A DNA stretch of 64,000 bases from Rheinheimera sp. A13L (GCF_000217935.1 NZ_AFHI01000011.1:1-64000); one strand, 5' to 3'. Positions 16,068 to 25,226 are shown, counted from the first letter of the stretch. The notes: a model not told the origin generated them from the sequence alone. Numbers and translations: made by a program.

Positions 16068-17210
16068 ATGCGTAAGTGGGCGTCTTTTCCGGTAAAAGAA
16101 GGCGAAATTTCCCGTCAGGCTCATGCTGATTTTCCAGACAGAGCCATTTATGAACGTGAAACCGGCCGTAGTGGCTTTTTTGGTCCAGCCACCCATTTCC
16201 ATCACACCCATGCCCCAACAGGCTGGAGTGACTGGGAAGGGCCGTTAAAACCACGTTTATATAACTTTAATGACATTGCAGGTAATCAAAACGTTTCACC
16301 CTGGCAGGTGCCCACGTTGCTGCACAATGCTCACTGTAAAATGCGTACCTGGCGTTTAACAGAGTCGATGGATTATCTGGTGCGTAATGCTGACGGTGAC
16401 GAGCTGTTGTTTGTGCATGAAGGTGCTGCTGAACTGTATTGCGACTATGGCCATTTAACCTTAAAGGATGGTGATTATGTGGTGATCCCACGTTCCACCA
16501 TGTGGCGTTTGGAGGTCACAGAGCCGCTGTTTTTGTTGCTGATTGAAGCGACCAACGATTCATACCAGTTACCAGAAAAAGGTTTAGTTGGTAATCATGC
16601 TATTTTTGATGCGGCGATGATCGACACACCAAAAATTGATGATGCTTTCAAAGCGCAGTACAGCGAACAGCAAAGTCGGGTGCAGGTAAAACGTCACGAT
16701 CAGGTGTCGGTCATTACTTATCCATACAATCCACTTGATGCGATTGGCTGGCATGGCGATTTAACAGTGATGCGGATTAACTGGCGTGATATCCGGCCTT
16801 TAATGAGCCACAGATACCACTTACCACCCTCAGCGCACACGACTTTTGTCGCGCAGCGTTTTGTGGTTTGTACTTTTGTCCCTCGTCCTATTGAAAGTGA
16901 TCCTGGTGCGTTAAAAGTGCCGTTTTATCACAACAACGACGATTACGACGAAGTGCTGTTTTACCATGCAGGCGATTTCTTCAGCCGCGATAATATTGAA
17001 CGTGGCATGGTTACATTTCACCCTGCAGGTTTTACCCACGGCCCTCATCCTAAAGCTTTTCAGGCCGGTCGTGAGTACAAAAAGAAATTTACCGATGAAG
17101 TGGCTGTAATGCTGGATACCCGCGATGCACTTTTTGTAGGTGATGCGGCTTTAGCCACTGAAAACCCGGACTATGTGAATAGCTGGAAAATCAAACCGGC
17201 CACTCTGTAA
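16068..17210 (+). CDS. hmgA: Homogentisate 1,2-dioxygenase (short bacterial form)
   Basis: Ring-opening dioxygenase forming maleylacetoacetate from homogentisate. It has 380 residues, shorter than the roughly 430-residue Pseudomonas enzyme, and belongs to the compact cupin form found in marine gammaproteobacteria. Cupin segments and conserved motifs such as RTWRLTESMDYLVRNADGDELLFVHEG, and a late THGPHP motif carrying candidate metal histidines, are visible. Placement between hppD and fahA fixes the assignment. Confidence 0.9.
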   Translation: MRKWASFPVKEGEISRQAHADFPDRAIYERETGRSGFFGPATHFHHTHAPTGWSDWEGPLKPRLYNFNDIAGNQNVSPWQVPTLLHNAHCKMRTWRLTESMDYLVRNADGDELLFVHEGAAELYCDYGHLTLKDGDYVVIPRSTMWRLEVTEPLFLLLIEATNDSYQLPEKGLVGNHAIFDAAMIDTPKIDDAFKAQYSEQQSRVQVKRHDQVSVITYPYNPLDAIGWHGDLTVMRINWRDIRPLMSHRYHLPPSAHTTFVAQRFVVCTFVPRPIESDPGALKVPFYHNNDDYDEVLFYHAGDFFSRDNIERGMVTFHPAGFTHGPHPKAFQAGREYKKKFTDEVAVMLDTRDALFVGDAALATENPDYVNSWKIKPATL

Positions 17211-17219
17211 GGATCAAAA

Positions 17220-18236
17220 ATGAAGTTAGCAAGTTTAAAAAATGGTCAGCGTGATGGTCAGTTAGTAGTGGTTAGCCGGGACTTATCCCGTTGCATCGCT
17301 GTACCTGCTATTGCCGGCACTATGCAACAGGCGCTGGATCACTGGTCTGTGGCCGAACCACAACTTTCTGAAGTCTATCAGGCGCTGAATTCGGCTTCTG
17401 TGCAGGGTGAACAGAGCTTTGACCAGGCGCAGTGTGAATCGCCGTTACCACGAGCTTATCAATGGGCTGACGGCAGTGCTTATGTCAATCATGTGGAGCT
17501 GGTACGTCGTGCCCGCAATTCAGAAATGCCGCCAAGCTTCTGGACTGATCCTCTGATGTATCAGGGCGGTTCAGATGATTTCATTGGTCCACGCGATCAG
17601 ATTGAAGTGGTCAGCGAAGACTACGGCATCGATTTTGAAGGCGAAGTGGCAGTGATCACTGATGACGTGCCCATGGCCATCAGTGCTGAAGAAGCCCGTC
17701 ATAAAATCCGTTTGGTGATGTTGGTGAACGATGTGTCTCTGCGCGGTTTAATTCCAAACGAACTAGCGAAGGGCTTTGGTTTCTTTCAATCAAAACCTGC
17801 TTCGGCCTTTAGCCCTGTAGCTGTGACTCCTGATGAGTTAGGCGGCGACTGGTTAGATGCCAAACTGCATCTGCCTCTGGTATCGCATTTAAACGGCAAG
17901 CTGTTTGGTAAACCAAACGCTGGTGTTGATATGACCTTTGATTTTGGTCAACTGGTAGCTCATGCAGCGAAAACACGCAATTTAGGTGCTGGTGCCGTGA
18001 TAGGTTCAGGTACAGTGTCGAATAAACAAGGCACGGATTACGGTACTTCTATTGATGAAGGTGGTTTAGGCTACAGCTGTATCGCTGAAATTCGTATGAT
18101 TGAAACCATTCGTGATGGTGCGCCTAAAACCTCATTTATGAAGTTTGGTGATAGCATCCGTCTGGAAATGCTGGATGCTAAAGGCCAGTCGGTATTTGGT
18201 GCTATTGAGCAAAAAGTAGTGAAATACGGCGTTTAA
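17220..18236 (+). CDS. fahA: Fumarylacetoacetate hydrolase family protein
   Basis: Last enzyme of tyrosine degradation, cleaving fumarylacetoacetate to fumarate and acetoacetate. It has 338 residues, the shorter bacterial FAH type. Metal-binding acidic residues lie in DFEGEVAVI, and VNDVSLRGL, SKPASAFSP and GSGTVSNKQG are FAH fold motifs. It follows hmgA after nine bases with an AAGGATC ribosome site and ends before a strong terminator. Confidence 0.92.
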   Translation: MKLASLKNGQRDGQLVVVSRDLSRCIAVPAIAGTMQQALDHWSVAEPQLSEVYQALNSASVQGEQSFDQAQCESPLPRAYQWADGSAYVNHVELVRRARNSEMPPSFWTDPLMYQGGSDDFIGPRDQIEVVSEDYGIDFEGEVAVITDDVPMAISAEEARHKIRLVMLVNDVSLRGLIPNELAKGFGFFQSKPASAFSPVAVTPDELGGDWLDAKLHLPLVSHLNGKLFGKPNAGVDMTFDFGQLVAHAAKTRNLGAGAVIGSGTVSNKQGTDYGTSIDEGGLGYSCIAEIRMIETIRDGAPKTSFMKFGDSIRLEMLDAKGQSVFGAIEQKVVKYGV

Positions 18237-18252
18237 TTGACGTGATGAACTA

Positions 18253-18292
18253 AGCCGGTCGATTTCTCCGTCAGGGGACGACTGGCTTTTTT
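18253..18292 (+). terminator. Intrinsic terminator between fahA and maiA
   Basis: AGCCGGTCG pairs with CGACTGGCT (9 bp, one G-U) around a 17-base loop and is followed by TTTTTT. It separates maiA from the three upstream pathway genes. Confidence 0.88.
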
Positions 18293-18320
18293 GTATCTGC
18301 TTTACAGGGTAAATCATAAA

Positions 18321-18959
18321 ATGAAATTACATGGTTACTGGCGCTCCAGCGCCGCCTACAGAGTGCGTATTGCGCTGAATCTAAAAGGTTTGCAGGCGGA
18401 GCATTGTCCTGTACATCTGATTAATAATGGTGGTGAGCAGCATAGTGCGGGCTATCAGCTGTTGAATCCGGCACAACTGGTGCCTACCCTGGAAGATGGT
18501 GAGCTGAGTCTGAATCAGTCGCTGGCCATTATGCAGTATCTGGAAGACTGTTACCCGCACGCCCCTCTGTATCCGAAAGAACCAGAACAGAAAGCGGCTG
18601 TAATGGCTTTTGCGCTAGATATAGCCTGTGACATTCACCCTTTGAATAACTTGCGGGTACTGCAGTACCTGACTGGGCCTCTGGCGTTATCCGAAACACA
18701 AAAAATGCAGTGGATTAAACACTGGTTGGCAGTGGGTTTTGACGCGCTTGAAAAACGTTTACAGGCAAGGGCAGGGCTTTACTGTTTCGGCGATACTGTG
18801 ACTTTGGCCGATCTGTGTTTAGTGCCTCAGGTGTATAACGCTATACGCTTTCAACTGGATATGACGGAGTATCCTTTAATCAACGCTATTTATCAGCGCT
18901 GTAATACGTTGGAGGCCTTTCAAAAAGCAGCTCCGGAGCAACAGGCTGATGCTGTTTAA
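18321..18959 (+). CDS. maiA: Maleylacetoacetate isomerase (zeta-class glutathione transferase)
   Basis: Glutathione-dependent isomerase turning maleylacetoacetate into fumarylacetoacetate (212 residues). The zeta-GST active-site motif SSAAYRVRI is near residues 8-16, followed by NPAQLVPTLEDG and NQSLAIMQYLE, the glutathione-binding region. The C-terminal helical domain contains TLADLCLVPQVYNA. The ATG at 18321 is favoured because SSAAYR then lies at the usual distance from the N-terminus. The gene sits after a terminator, so some expression may be independent of hppD-hmgA-fahA. Confidence 0.93.
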   Translation: MKLHGYWRSSAAYRVRIALNLKGLQAEHCPVHLINNGGEQHSAGYQLLNPAQLVPTLEDGELSLNQSLAIMQYLEDCYPHAPLYPKEPEQKAAVMAFALDIACDIHPLNNLRVLQYLTGPLALSETQKMQWIKHWLAVGFDALEKRLQARAGLYCFGDTVTLADLCLVPQVYNAIRFQLDMTEYPLINAIYQRCNTLEAFQKAAPEQQADAV

Positions 18960-19022
18960 GTCGCCTCAGCTTAGTGTTTTTGTTAATCTGGCTTTATAGA
19001 AATAGTCACAGAGTAAAGCGAA

Positions 19023-19238
19023 ATGAAACTGCCAAAAAAACCTGTTAATGCAGTGCTGTTTTACATCGGCGCTTTAGGATTGTTGACTCAGGTGCTGGTT
19101 AGTTTTTACTTATTGACTCAGGGCCGTACCATGGAATGGCACTGGTGGTTTCACTGGATGGCGCCTACGCTTTGTTTATTGTGGGGCCTGATCCCGAGAC
19201 TGCAATTGCAAAAAGAAGAGCAGGACAGGCGGCCATAG
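19023..19238 (+). CDS. Small two-helix membrane protein of unknown function
   Basis: A 71-residue predicted inner-membrane protein. Two hydrophobic segments (about residues 10-32 and 42-60) are separated by a short polar turn rich in Trp and His (MEWHWWFHW). It has a lysine-rich N-terminus and a charged C-terminal tail, suggesting both ends are cytoplasmic. It lies 63 bases after maiA and is convergent with the next gene, with four bases between them. I do not recognise a family. Confidence 0.65.
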   Translation: MKLPKKPVNAVLFYIGALGLLTQVLVSFYLLTQGRTMEWHWWFHWMAPTLCLLWGLIPRLQLQKEEQDRRP

Positions 19239-19242
19239 TGAC

Positions 19243-19731
19243 CTAGCGTCCCGGTGTAAACATACCTTCAATGCGAACTTCACTGACCCCGTCTTTATTA
19301 AAGTGAAATTTGATTTGCGCCATATTTTTGTGAAAGAAGTACGGCGTATTATCAAACATCAGTACATAACCACCACGGGCTTTATCCTGGTATTTAGGAT
19401 CGGTGTTTTTACTGAGTTTAAAACTGTGTTTTCCCACTGACCAGTCAAATCCTTGTAAAGGTTTGTTGATCCAATCTGTAACCCAGATTTGTTCGTCCTG
19501 ATGCAAAACCAAGGCTAAGGTATATTTGGATGGCAACTCAGCAACTTCAACCACCTGAATACCAGCCTGAAATACTTCAGTACCATTTTGCTGTTTAAAG
19601 GAAAAACCAAACTGCAGGCTTTGTTTTGTTCCGTCCAGCAAGGTCAGCTGGCCTTGTCCAGGTACAGTAAAATAGGCCCATGTGGCGGGAACCCATAGCA
19701 AAAAGAGCAACATCAGGCTCGTTTTAACCAT
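19243..19731 (-). CDS. Secreted protein of unknown function
   Basis: A 162-residue protein with a signal peptide (MVKTSLMLLFLLWVPATWA) and a mature part rich in beta-strand-like sequence. The ATG at 19731 is chosen because GAGGTG precedes it at good spacing; a TTG at 19743 is less likely. No catalytic motif or cysteine pattern is apparent. It lies downstream of mltD on the same strand and could be cotranscribed with it. Confidence 0.7.
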   Translation of the reverse strand: MVKTSLMLLFLLWVPATWAYFTVPGQGQLTLLDGTKQSLQFGFSFKQQNGTEVFQAGIQVVEVAELPSKYTLALVLHQDEQIWVTDWINKPLQGFDWSVGKHSFKLSKNTDPKYQDKARGGYVLMFDNTPYFFHKNMAQIKFHFNKDGVSEVRIEGMFTPGR

Positions 19732-19766
19732 ACAACACCTCAAACTCCATGTGAGACTTCAGTCAG

Positions 19767-21350
19767 TTAGCTTGTCAAATACAAAGTGAGTTCTTGACCA
19801 GGCTGTAAGTACTTATTTGTTTTAATATTATTCCATTTCACGATATCAGCAACTTTTACCTTAAAACGCAGAGCTATGCTGGCTAAGGAGTCACCAGGCC
19901 TGACTTTATAGGTCATGCTTTTTGCCGCAGCTGTAGTTTGTGGCTTTGACTCACTGTAGTAGGTCAGCTTTTGGCCTGGTTTCAATTGAGCTTTGGTGCC
20001 TAATTTATTCCAGTTGCTCAGTTGCTCAGTACTGACATTTAGCTTTTTACCTATCTCCCATAAGCTATCACCACTTTTAACGGTGTAAGTTTGCCCCCCT
20101 GAAACCGTTGTACTGGATTTTTTTGTCGAACGAGCGGCTACAACGGGTTCTTCAGGTTGTACTAAGCCTGGGATGGTCAACATCTGCCCAATCTTTAGCT
20201 GACTAGAACTCAAATTATTGGCGCGCTGCAGGGCTTTTACCGAAGTTTTATGCGCTGCAGCAATCTTACTTAAGCTGTCACCGGATTTTACTTTGTAGCG
20301 GCCAGTGGAAGCAACAGGGGCTACTTTTACTTTGGGTAAAGCGGCTATCTGCTGCTCTATATCATCAGCACTGCTAAAAGGTACCACCAATGGGTAACTG
20401 GCACTGGGTACTGTTGTGGTTTTAAAACCCGGATTCAGGCGTCTGAGTTCCGCGACTCTCAGGTTTAACAGATCTGCAGCTTTGACTAAATCCAAACCTC
20501 TGTTGATTTGGAGCACTTTGGTTTGTGGCTGATTAGCCAACACTGGCATAGGAATAGCGTATTTTTCCGGGTGTTTTAAAAGTTCTGCCAACGCCAGTAA
20601 TTTGGGTATATAGCTGGTATTTTGTTTTGGCAAATTTAATGACCAGAAATCCGTTGGTTTTCCTTTGGATCTGTTGCGTTCAATAGCTTTAAAAACCCGG
20701 CCTTCACCTGCGTTAAAAGCGGCCACTGCACTTAGCCAGTCCTGATCAACATTACTGTACAGATACTGCAAATAATCCATAGCAGCGCGGCTGGACTCAA
20801 TCACATCACGGCGACCGTCATACCAGGCATTTTGTTTTAAACCAAAATTGCGGCCCGTACCTTGAGTGAATTGCCAGATCCCCAGCACTCCGGAAAATGA
20901 ACCCGCTTTAGGATTATAGGTACTTTCAACTATAGGTAGCAGTGCCAGTTCAAGTGGCATTTTGCGTCGTTCAAGTTCTGTGACTATATGGTACAAAAAG
21001 GGCTCTGCATTATCCGAAGCAGTTTTTAACAACTTTTGATTACGGATAAAAAAACGCTTTTGGCTTTCAATATCATCGTTGTCTGGCACAGCCAGCGTCA
21101 TTTGAGCAGCGATACGTTGCCACAAATTATCGTATTGAGCTAATTGTGCATCAGGTTCTAATGGTGAATTATGTCTCAATAAGGCGTTGGCGACTTGCTG
21201 CGCTGTAGCCGCTTTGTCCTGAATGGGAGCATCAGAGGCTGATGTCTGGTATTGATCCTCAGCAGAGCCTGCTGTTTTATCCTGTGAGGTTGGAACGGCA
21301 CAACTGGCCAGCAGTGCAGCCGCTACAGCGACAGATAATTTTTTCAGCAT
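19767..21350 (-). CDS. mltD: Membrane-bound lytic murein transglycosylase D
   Basis: Periplasmic lipoprotein that cleaves peptidoglycan glycan strands to 1,6-anhydro products. The lipobox LLASC lies near residues 13-17. The family 1 lytic transglycosylase domain shows LLPIVEST with the catalytic glutamate, then GIWQFTQGTGRNFGL and AVAAFNAGEGRV. Three LysM repeats follow at the C-terminus (roughly 350-397, 424-471 and 481-527), each opening with a YxVxxGDSL pattern; E. coli MltD has two. At 527 residues it is correspondingly longer. Confidence 0.93.
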   Translation of the reverse strand: MLKKLSVAVAAALLASCAVPTSQDKTAGSAEDQYQTSASDAPIQDKAATAQQVANALLRHNSPLEPDAQLAQYDNLWQRIAAQMTLAVPDNDDIESQKRFFIRNQKLLKTASDNAEPFLYHIVTELERRKMPLELALLPIVESTYNPKAGSFSGVLGIWQFTQGTGRNFGLKQNAWYDGRRDVIESSRAAMDYLQYLYSNVDQDWLSAVAAFNAGEGRVFKAIERNRSKGKPTDFWSLNLPKQNTSYIPKLLALAELLKHPEKYAIPMPVLANQPQTKVLQINRGLDLVKAADLLNLRVAELRRLNPGFKTTTVPSASYPLVVPFSSADDIEQQIAALPKVKVAPVASTGRYKVKSGDSLSKIAAAHKTSVKALQRANNLSSSQLKIGQMLTIPGLVQPEEPVVAARSTKKSSTTVSGGQTYTVKSGDSLWEIGKKLNVSTEQLSNWNKLGTKAQLKPGQKLTYYSESKPQTTAAAKSMTYKVRPGDSLASIALRFKVKVADIVKWNNIKTNKYLQPGQELTLYLTS

Positions 21351-21417
21351 TCGCTTTTCCCAAAATCAAAAATCCGCTTTATGTTACCTGCTCAGTCTTC
21401 AAAAGCAAGGTTGTCGA

Positions 21418-22173
21418 TCAAAATCGATCTTTGGCGAATCGTAACGCGGTGAACAGGTCCACTGCATTGTGTTGTTGCCAGCGGTGTTGTAATGCCGCAT
21501 CTCCAGCCTTTAAAAAAGGGTTGATTTGCCGCTGTACAGCTAAGGGGGTAGGCAAGGTGGCTTGCTGTTGTTCCCTTTGTTGTTGACACCAGTGTTGATA
21601 GTCTGCAAGTTTTGTATTGTCCGGATCGGCCCAGCGGGCAAATTCCAGATTAGCTAAGGTATATTCGTGAGTGGCGTACACTAGTGTTTGATCCGGCAAA
21701 GTCAGAATACGTGACAAACTTTGCCACATCTGCGCTGCCGACCCTTCAAACAAACGACCACAACCAGCGTTAAACAACGTATCACCGCAAAACAGAACGG
21801 GCGCTGAATAGTAGGCTATATGACCCAGTGTATGACCAGGAAGTTGCATCACCTGAAAAGTTAAACCGAAATCGGACAGTTCAATCTGATCATTGTCCTG
21901 TAACCAGATATCCGCATAAGGGATTTTTTGCTGTTCTAACGCCGGAGCATAAACCACAGCGTCAGGCCAACGTTGTTTTAGTTCGTTGATGCCCCCTGTA
22001 TGATCCGGATGATGGTGAGTGATCAGGATCACTGCTAATTGCAACTGCTGCTGTTGCAGGTGGCGCTGCACTACGGCGGCATCACCCGGATCGACAATCA
22101 AAGCCAACTCTGCTTGGCGCAGGCACCAAATGTAGTTATCCTTAAAAGCGGCTAGAGCAGTGATGTCTGGCAT
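21418..22173 (-). CDS. gloB: Hydroxyacylglutathione hydrolase (glyoxalase II)
   Basis: Metallo-beta-lactamase-fold hydrolase that converts S-lactoylglutathione to lactate and glutathione, the second step of methylglyoxal detoxification (251 residues). The binuclear metal motif THHHPDHTGG is near residues 53-62, with LPGHTLGHIAYY and FCGDTLFNAGCGR downstream and YATHEYTLANLEFA near residue 167. It is divergent from the YafS-like methyltransferase gene, as in E. coli, where gloB and yafS are neighbours. Confidence 0.95.
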   Translation of the reverse strand: MPDITALAAFKDNYIWCLRQAELALIVDPGDAAVVQRHLQQQQLQLAVILITHHHPDHTGGINELKQRWPDAVVYAPALEQQKIPYADIWLQDNDQIELSDFGLTFQVMQLPGHTLGHIAYYSAPVLFCGDTLFNAGCGRLFEGSAAQMWQSLSRILTLPDQTLVYATHEYTLANLEFARWADPDNTKLADYQHWCQQQREQQQATLPTPLAVQRQINPFLKAGDAALQHRWQQHNAVDLFTALRFAKDRF

Positions 22174-22218
22174 ACATAATTTCCATAGCTGATGTTCTGA
22201 TAAAGTGAAGTGTACCTG

Positions 22219-22959
22219 ATGAAGCCTGCGTTAAGTTACCACAGTACAACAGTACCCCGACAGTGGCAGCAATTGCCGCAGGGCGAACTGATGGCTAAAG
22301 CTTTGGAAAAGCAGCTAAGTCAATGGTGGCCAAAAATTTTTGGTTATCATTTGCTTAAAGTGGGTAGCTTAAGCAGTGGTTTAGACACATCCGCCTGTAA
22401 TATCAAGCACCAAATTTGTTTAAACGAACATCTGGAACAAGCTTCTGTCGTGGCTGACCCTGATGCTCTGCCTTTTCTGGAACACTCAATAGACGCTGTA
22501 TTGCTGGCGCATTGTCTGGAATTTTACCCGGATCCTCACCATATAGTACGTGAAGCGCATCGAGTGCTGATGCCTGACGGCTACTTATTATTAAGTGGTT
22601 ACAATCCATTAAGTAGCGCCGGATTACTGAAACTCTGGCCCGGAGTTAAACAGCAATTACCTTGGGCTGGTCGTTTTTTTACGCCGTCCCGCGTGAAAGA
22701 CTGGTTGCATTTATTAGGTTTTGAAGTGATGTACGAGCAACGCTTTTTCTGGTCCAGTTTACTTGGGCAGCATAAACCTGACAGCCGCTGGCAAAAATGG
22801 TGTGAAACTTATCTGGGGTATTTTGGAGCGTCTTATGTATTGGTTGCACGTAAAAGAGTACTGCCTTTAACTCCAATACGGCCAAAATGGCAAAGAGCGC
22901 CCGCTTTTCAAACCGCAGTAAAAGGCATCAGCGCACGGCAAGAGGTCAATCAGGATTAA
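22219..22959 (+). CDS. SAM-dependent methyltransferase, YafS-like
   Basis: Class I methyltransferase of 246 residues. The late Rossmann motifs are clear: LPFLEHSIDAVLLAHCLEF, then EAHRVLMPDGYLLLSGYNP. The usual GxGxG motif I is weak in this family (LKVGSLSSG). The substrate is unknown. The ATG at 22219 (MKPALSY) is chosen; a GTG nine bases earlier is possible. Placement beside gloB mirrors E. coli yafS. It converges with the DUF188 gene, overlapping it by four bases. Confidence 0.82.
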   Translation: MKPALSYHSTTVPRQWQQLPQGELMAKALEKQLSQWWPKIFGYHLLKVGSLSSGLDTSACNIKHQICLNEHLEQASVVADPDALPFLEHSIDAVLLAHCLEFYPDPHHIVREAHRVLMPDGYLLLSGYNPLSSAGLLKLWPGVKQQLPWAGRFFTPSRVKDWLHLLGFEVMYEQRFFWSSLLGQHKPDSRWQKWCETYLGYFGASYVLVARKRVLPLTPIRPKWQRAPAFQTAVKGISARQEVNQD

Positions 22960-23411
22960 GGCGTTTTTGGCTGTTTTTGCAGCCACTGATCCAATTGATT
23001 AGCAAATTGTTGTTTATCCTGCGCTCCTAAAGGGGCAGGCCCTGAAAGTTGCACACCGCTGTTGCGCAGTTCTTCCTGCAAATTACGCATGGTGAGCCTG
23101 TCGCTGATATTGTCTGGCGTCAGTAACCTGCCTTTGCTGGTAATACAAAGCGCTCCTTTAGCAACAACAGCTGCGGCTAGTGGAATATCATTACTGATCA
23201 GCAAATCACCTGATGCTATACGTTCTTCGATATAACGGTCTGCTACATCAAAACCAGATTCAACCTGCACAGCTCTGATATAGGGACTGCGCGGAATTTG
23301 AAAGCTGTGATTCGCAACCAGATAGAGTGGGATCTGTCGGCGTTCTGCTGCTTTAAATAAAATTTCTTTTAATACTTTGGGGCAGGAGTCTGCATCAACC
23401 CAGATTGGCAT
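22956..23411 (-). CDS. YaiI/YqxD family protein (DUF188)
   Basis: A 151-residue protein of the YaiI/YqxD family with a PIN-like or NYN-like fold. The N-terminus WVDADSCP and the internal SNDIPLAAAVVAKGA carry conserved aspartates of a possible nuclease site. The biochemical function is not established. Its start overlaps the end of the GNAT gene upstream by 17 bases, indicating coupling within a small minus-strand group (TraB/GumN-GNAT-YaiI). Confidence 0.88.
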   Translation of the reverse strand: MPIWVDADSCPKVLKEILFKAAERRQIPLYLVANHSFQIPRSPYIRAVQVESGFDVADRYIEERIASGDLLISNDIPLAAAVVAKGALCITSKGRLLTPDNISDRLTMRNLQEELRNSGVQLSGPAPLGAQDKQQFANQLDQWLQKQPKTP

Positions 23412-23913
23412 CCTGATGCTCCTTTAATAGTTGTCTGGCTTGTTTGTGGCTTAATTTCATAAAAAACAGCAGCGGGTCGGCAATACCTGGTTGTTCGGCT
23501 TCAACAAAACCTAATTGGCGATAACACTGCACCGCAATTTGGTTGTTCTGATAAACAAATAACGAAAAATCCCGTTGTGGCTGCTGTTGTAAACCTTGCG
23601 CAATCAAACCTTTGATCAGAGTCTTGCTGTGGCCCCGACCTCTGCTCTCCGGATGCACCAGTAAACGGGCAAGATGATTACAGTCAAAACGATCGCAAAG
23701 TTGACCAAAGGCAACACGTTGTCTGTGCTGATACAGCCAGTAACTTTGTGTGCCCGGCAAATACAGTTGCTGTAAAAATTGTAAGGCTCTGATGGGGAAC
23801 TGAAAGCCTTCACCACCCCACTGATCCAGACTTTGTTGTGATTCAAACCAGTTATGCAAATAAGCGGATTGCTCAGGCGTGACTGGGCTTAACTGGTAAG
23901 GAGCATGCTTCAT
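23395..23913 (-). CDS. GNAT family N-acetyltransferase
   Basis: Acetyl-CoA-dependent acyltransferase of 172 residues. The acetyl-CoA loop lies in LLVHPESRGRGHSKTLI (R/Q-x-x-G-x-G/A type), followed by LFVYQNNQIAVQCYRQLGFVEAE, the typical C-terminal GNAT segment. The substrate cannot be inferred. It overlaps both neighbours (four bases with the TraB/GumN gene and 17 with the YaiI gene). Confidence 0.85.
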   Translation of the reverse strand: MKHAPYQLSPVTPEQSAYLHNWFESQQSLDQWGGEGFQFPIRALQFLQQLYLPGTQSYWLYQHRQRVAFGQLCDRFDCNHLARLLVHPESRGRGHSKTLIKGLIAQGLQQQPQRDFSLFVYQNNQIAVQCYRQLGFVEAEQPGIADPLLFFMKLSHKQARQLLKEHQDANLG

Positions 23914-24767
23914 AACTTGTCCTTCAGCGGCGTGATCTGGTATCCCTGCTGAGTGAGCTGCTGAATTAAACCCTGCTCACCGGCCAGATGCAAAGCACCA
24001 ACCACAACAAAAACCGGCTTAGCCTTAGGTTCAGCGACCAGCAGTTTTACCCATGCATTGTTTCTTTTAACAATAAGCGTCTGATAAATAGCTGGGTAGT
24101 TTTTTAAATCGTCCAGATATAAGTGGTCTAACTGCGCCAAATCGCCGCTACGCCAGGCTTTTCGCATTGCATCGAAGTCTTCGCTGCTGTCTTTTAAATC
24201 ATCCATGGTGCTTTTTATTAACGTTTCAGCGCCGCTGCTGTTCAGCTCTGTAATCACGTCCAGATGCTGTTGCATAGTTTCAAGGCCTGCTATTTTTTTA
24301 CCGGATTTTTTGGCTTCATCCTGCAAAAAGGCATCGACTCCCGGTGCTGTGGCTCCCTGGGCTTGCAGTTGCGTTGTGGTCAGCATAATGGCGGCAAACG
24401 CAGGTTTAAAGCGGGTGATCTGCTCCAGTGGGATTTTATGCACTCTGCAGTAGTCAGCCAGTTGTTTTGCTAAAGGTGCAGAGAGGTGTTGCAGCAAGTT
24501 TTCACCTGAAGGATAAGAGTTTAAAGCGATCATTTGTTGTATGCCCGAGGGACTTGATAATTGCTCTAAATCTGTTTCCAGCACTAAAGTCTCACTCTGC
24601 TGCAGTGCAAGCAGGTATTCAGGTGGTAAAGGATAGTCCCGGGCACTTAGCATATGAACAGAGCCGGCCAGATAAAAAAGTTGTTTGCCTTTGCTTACTT
24701 TCCAGACGCCATCGGCTACTACAGTGCTGCTAAGCAGTAGAGTAAAGAAGAGAAAAATACGGGTCAC
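23910..24767 (-). CDS. TraB/GumN family protein, putative periplasmic metalloprotease-like
   Basis: A 285-residue protein with a signal peptide (first ~18 residues, ending VVADG) and the TraB/GumN fold. Two GxxH-type motifs typical of the TIKI/TraB superfamily are present: GSVHML near residue 35 and GALHLAG near residue 260. Those residues are proposed metal ligands in the TIKI proteases; whether the bacterial GumN group is proteolytic is unproven. It heads a small operon with the GNAT and YaiI genes. Confidence 0.85.
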   Translation of the reverse strand: MTRIFLFFTLLLSSTVVADGVWKVSKGKQLFYLAGSVHMLSARDYPLPPEYLLALQQSETLVLETDLEQLSSPSGIQQMIALNSYPSGENLLQHLSAPLAKQLADYCRVHKIPLEQITRFKPAFAAIMLTTTQLQAQGATAPGVDAFLQDEAKKSGKKIAGLETMQQHLDVITELNSSGAETLIKSTMDDLKDSSEDFDAMRKAWRSGDLAQLDHLYLDDLKNYPAIYQTLIVKRNNAWVKLLVAEPKAKPVFVVVGALHLAGEQGLIQQLTQQGYQITPLKDKL

Positions 24768-24797
24768 TGCACAAAACCTCTGGTGTAAAACATCTGA

Positions 24798-25226
24798 CTA
24801 ATCAAAAGAGCCTACTTTGCCCCGTAGTTTTTTTCGTTCTTTGTGCTGAGTTTTTTGCTTCAGCCTGTCCATTCGAGCGCCAAAAGTGGGTTTAGTTGCA
24901 CGCCGCTTTTTTGCTTCAAAACTGGCACTTTGCAGCAGTTGCATCAATTTAGCCACCGCATCTTCTTTGTTCATATCCTGACTTCGATGCGCCTGAGCTT
25001 TAATCACTATGACGCCACTTTTACTGATCCTGTCATCCGGATACTGCAACAGCTTTTGTTTAAACTCATCCGGCAGACTGCTGCGCTCTATATCAAAACG
25101 CAGTTGCACCGCAGTAGATACCTTATTGACATGCTGACCGCCGCTGCCCTGAGCCCGGATAAAACTGAATTCCAGTTCATCCAGATTAAGCTCAAGGCCA
25201 GCTTTGATCTCAACTAAAGTTACCAC
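24798..25226 (-). CDS. arfB: Alternative ribosome-rescue factor ArfB (peptidyl-tRNA hydrolase)
   Basis: Ribosome-bound hydrolase that releases nascent chains from stalled ribosomes lacking a stop codon (142 residues). The release-factor motif GGQ is seen in GSGGQHVNKVSTAVQLR near residues 28-44, and the basic C-terminal tail (KKRRATKPTFGARMDRLKQK...KKLRGK) is the part that enters the mRNA channel. It starts with GTG at 25226, overlapping the end of the DUF2058 gene by seven bases. Confidence 0.95.
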   Translation of the reverse strand: MVTLVEIKAGLELNLDELEFSFIRAQGSGGQHVNKVSTAVQLRFDIERSSLPDEFKQKLLQYPDDRISKSGVIVIKAQAHRSQDMNKEDAVAKLMQLLQSASFEAKKRRATKPTFGARMDRLKQKTQHKERKKLRGKVGSFD

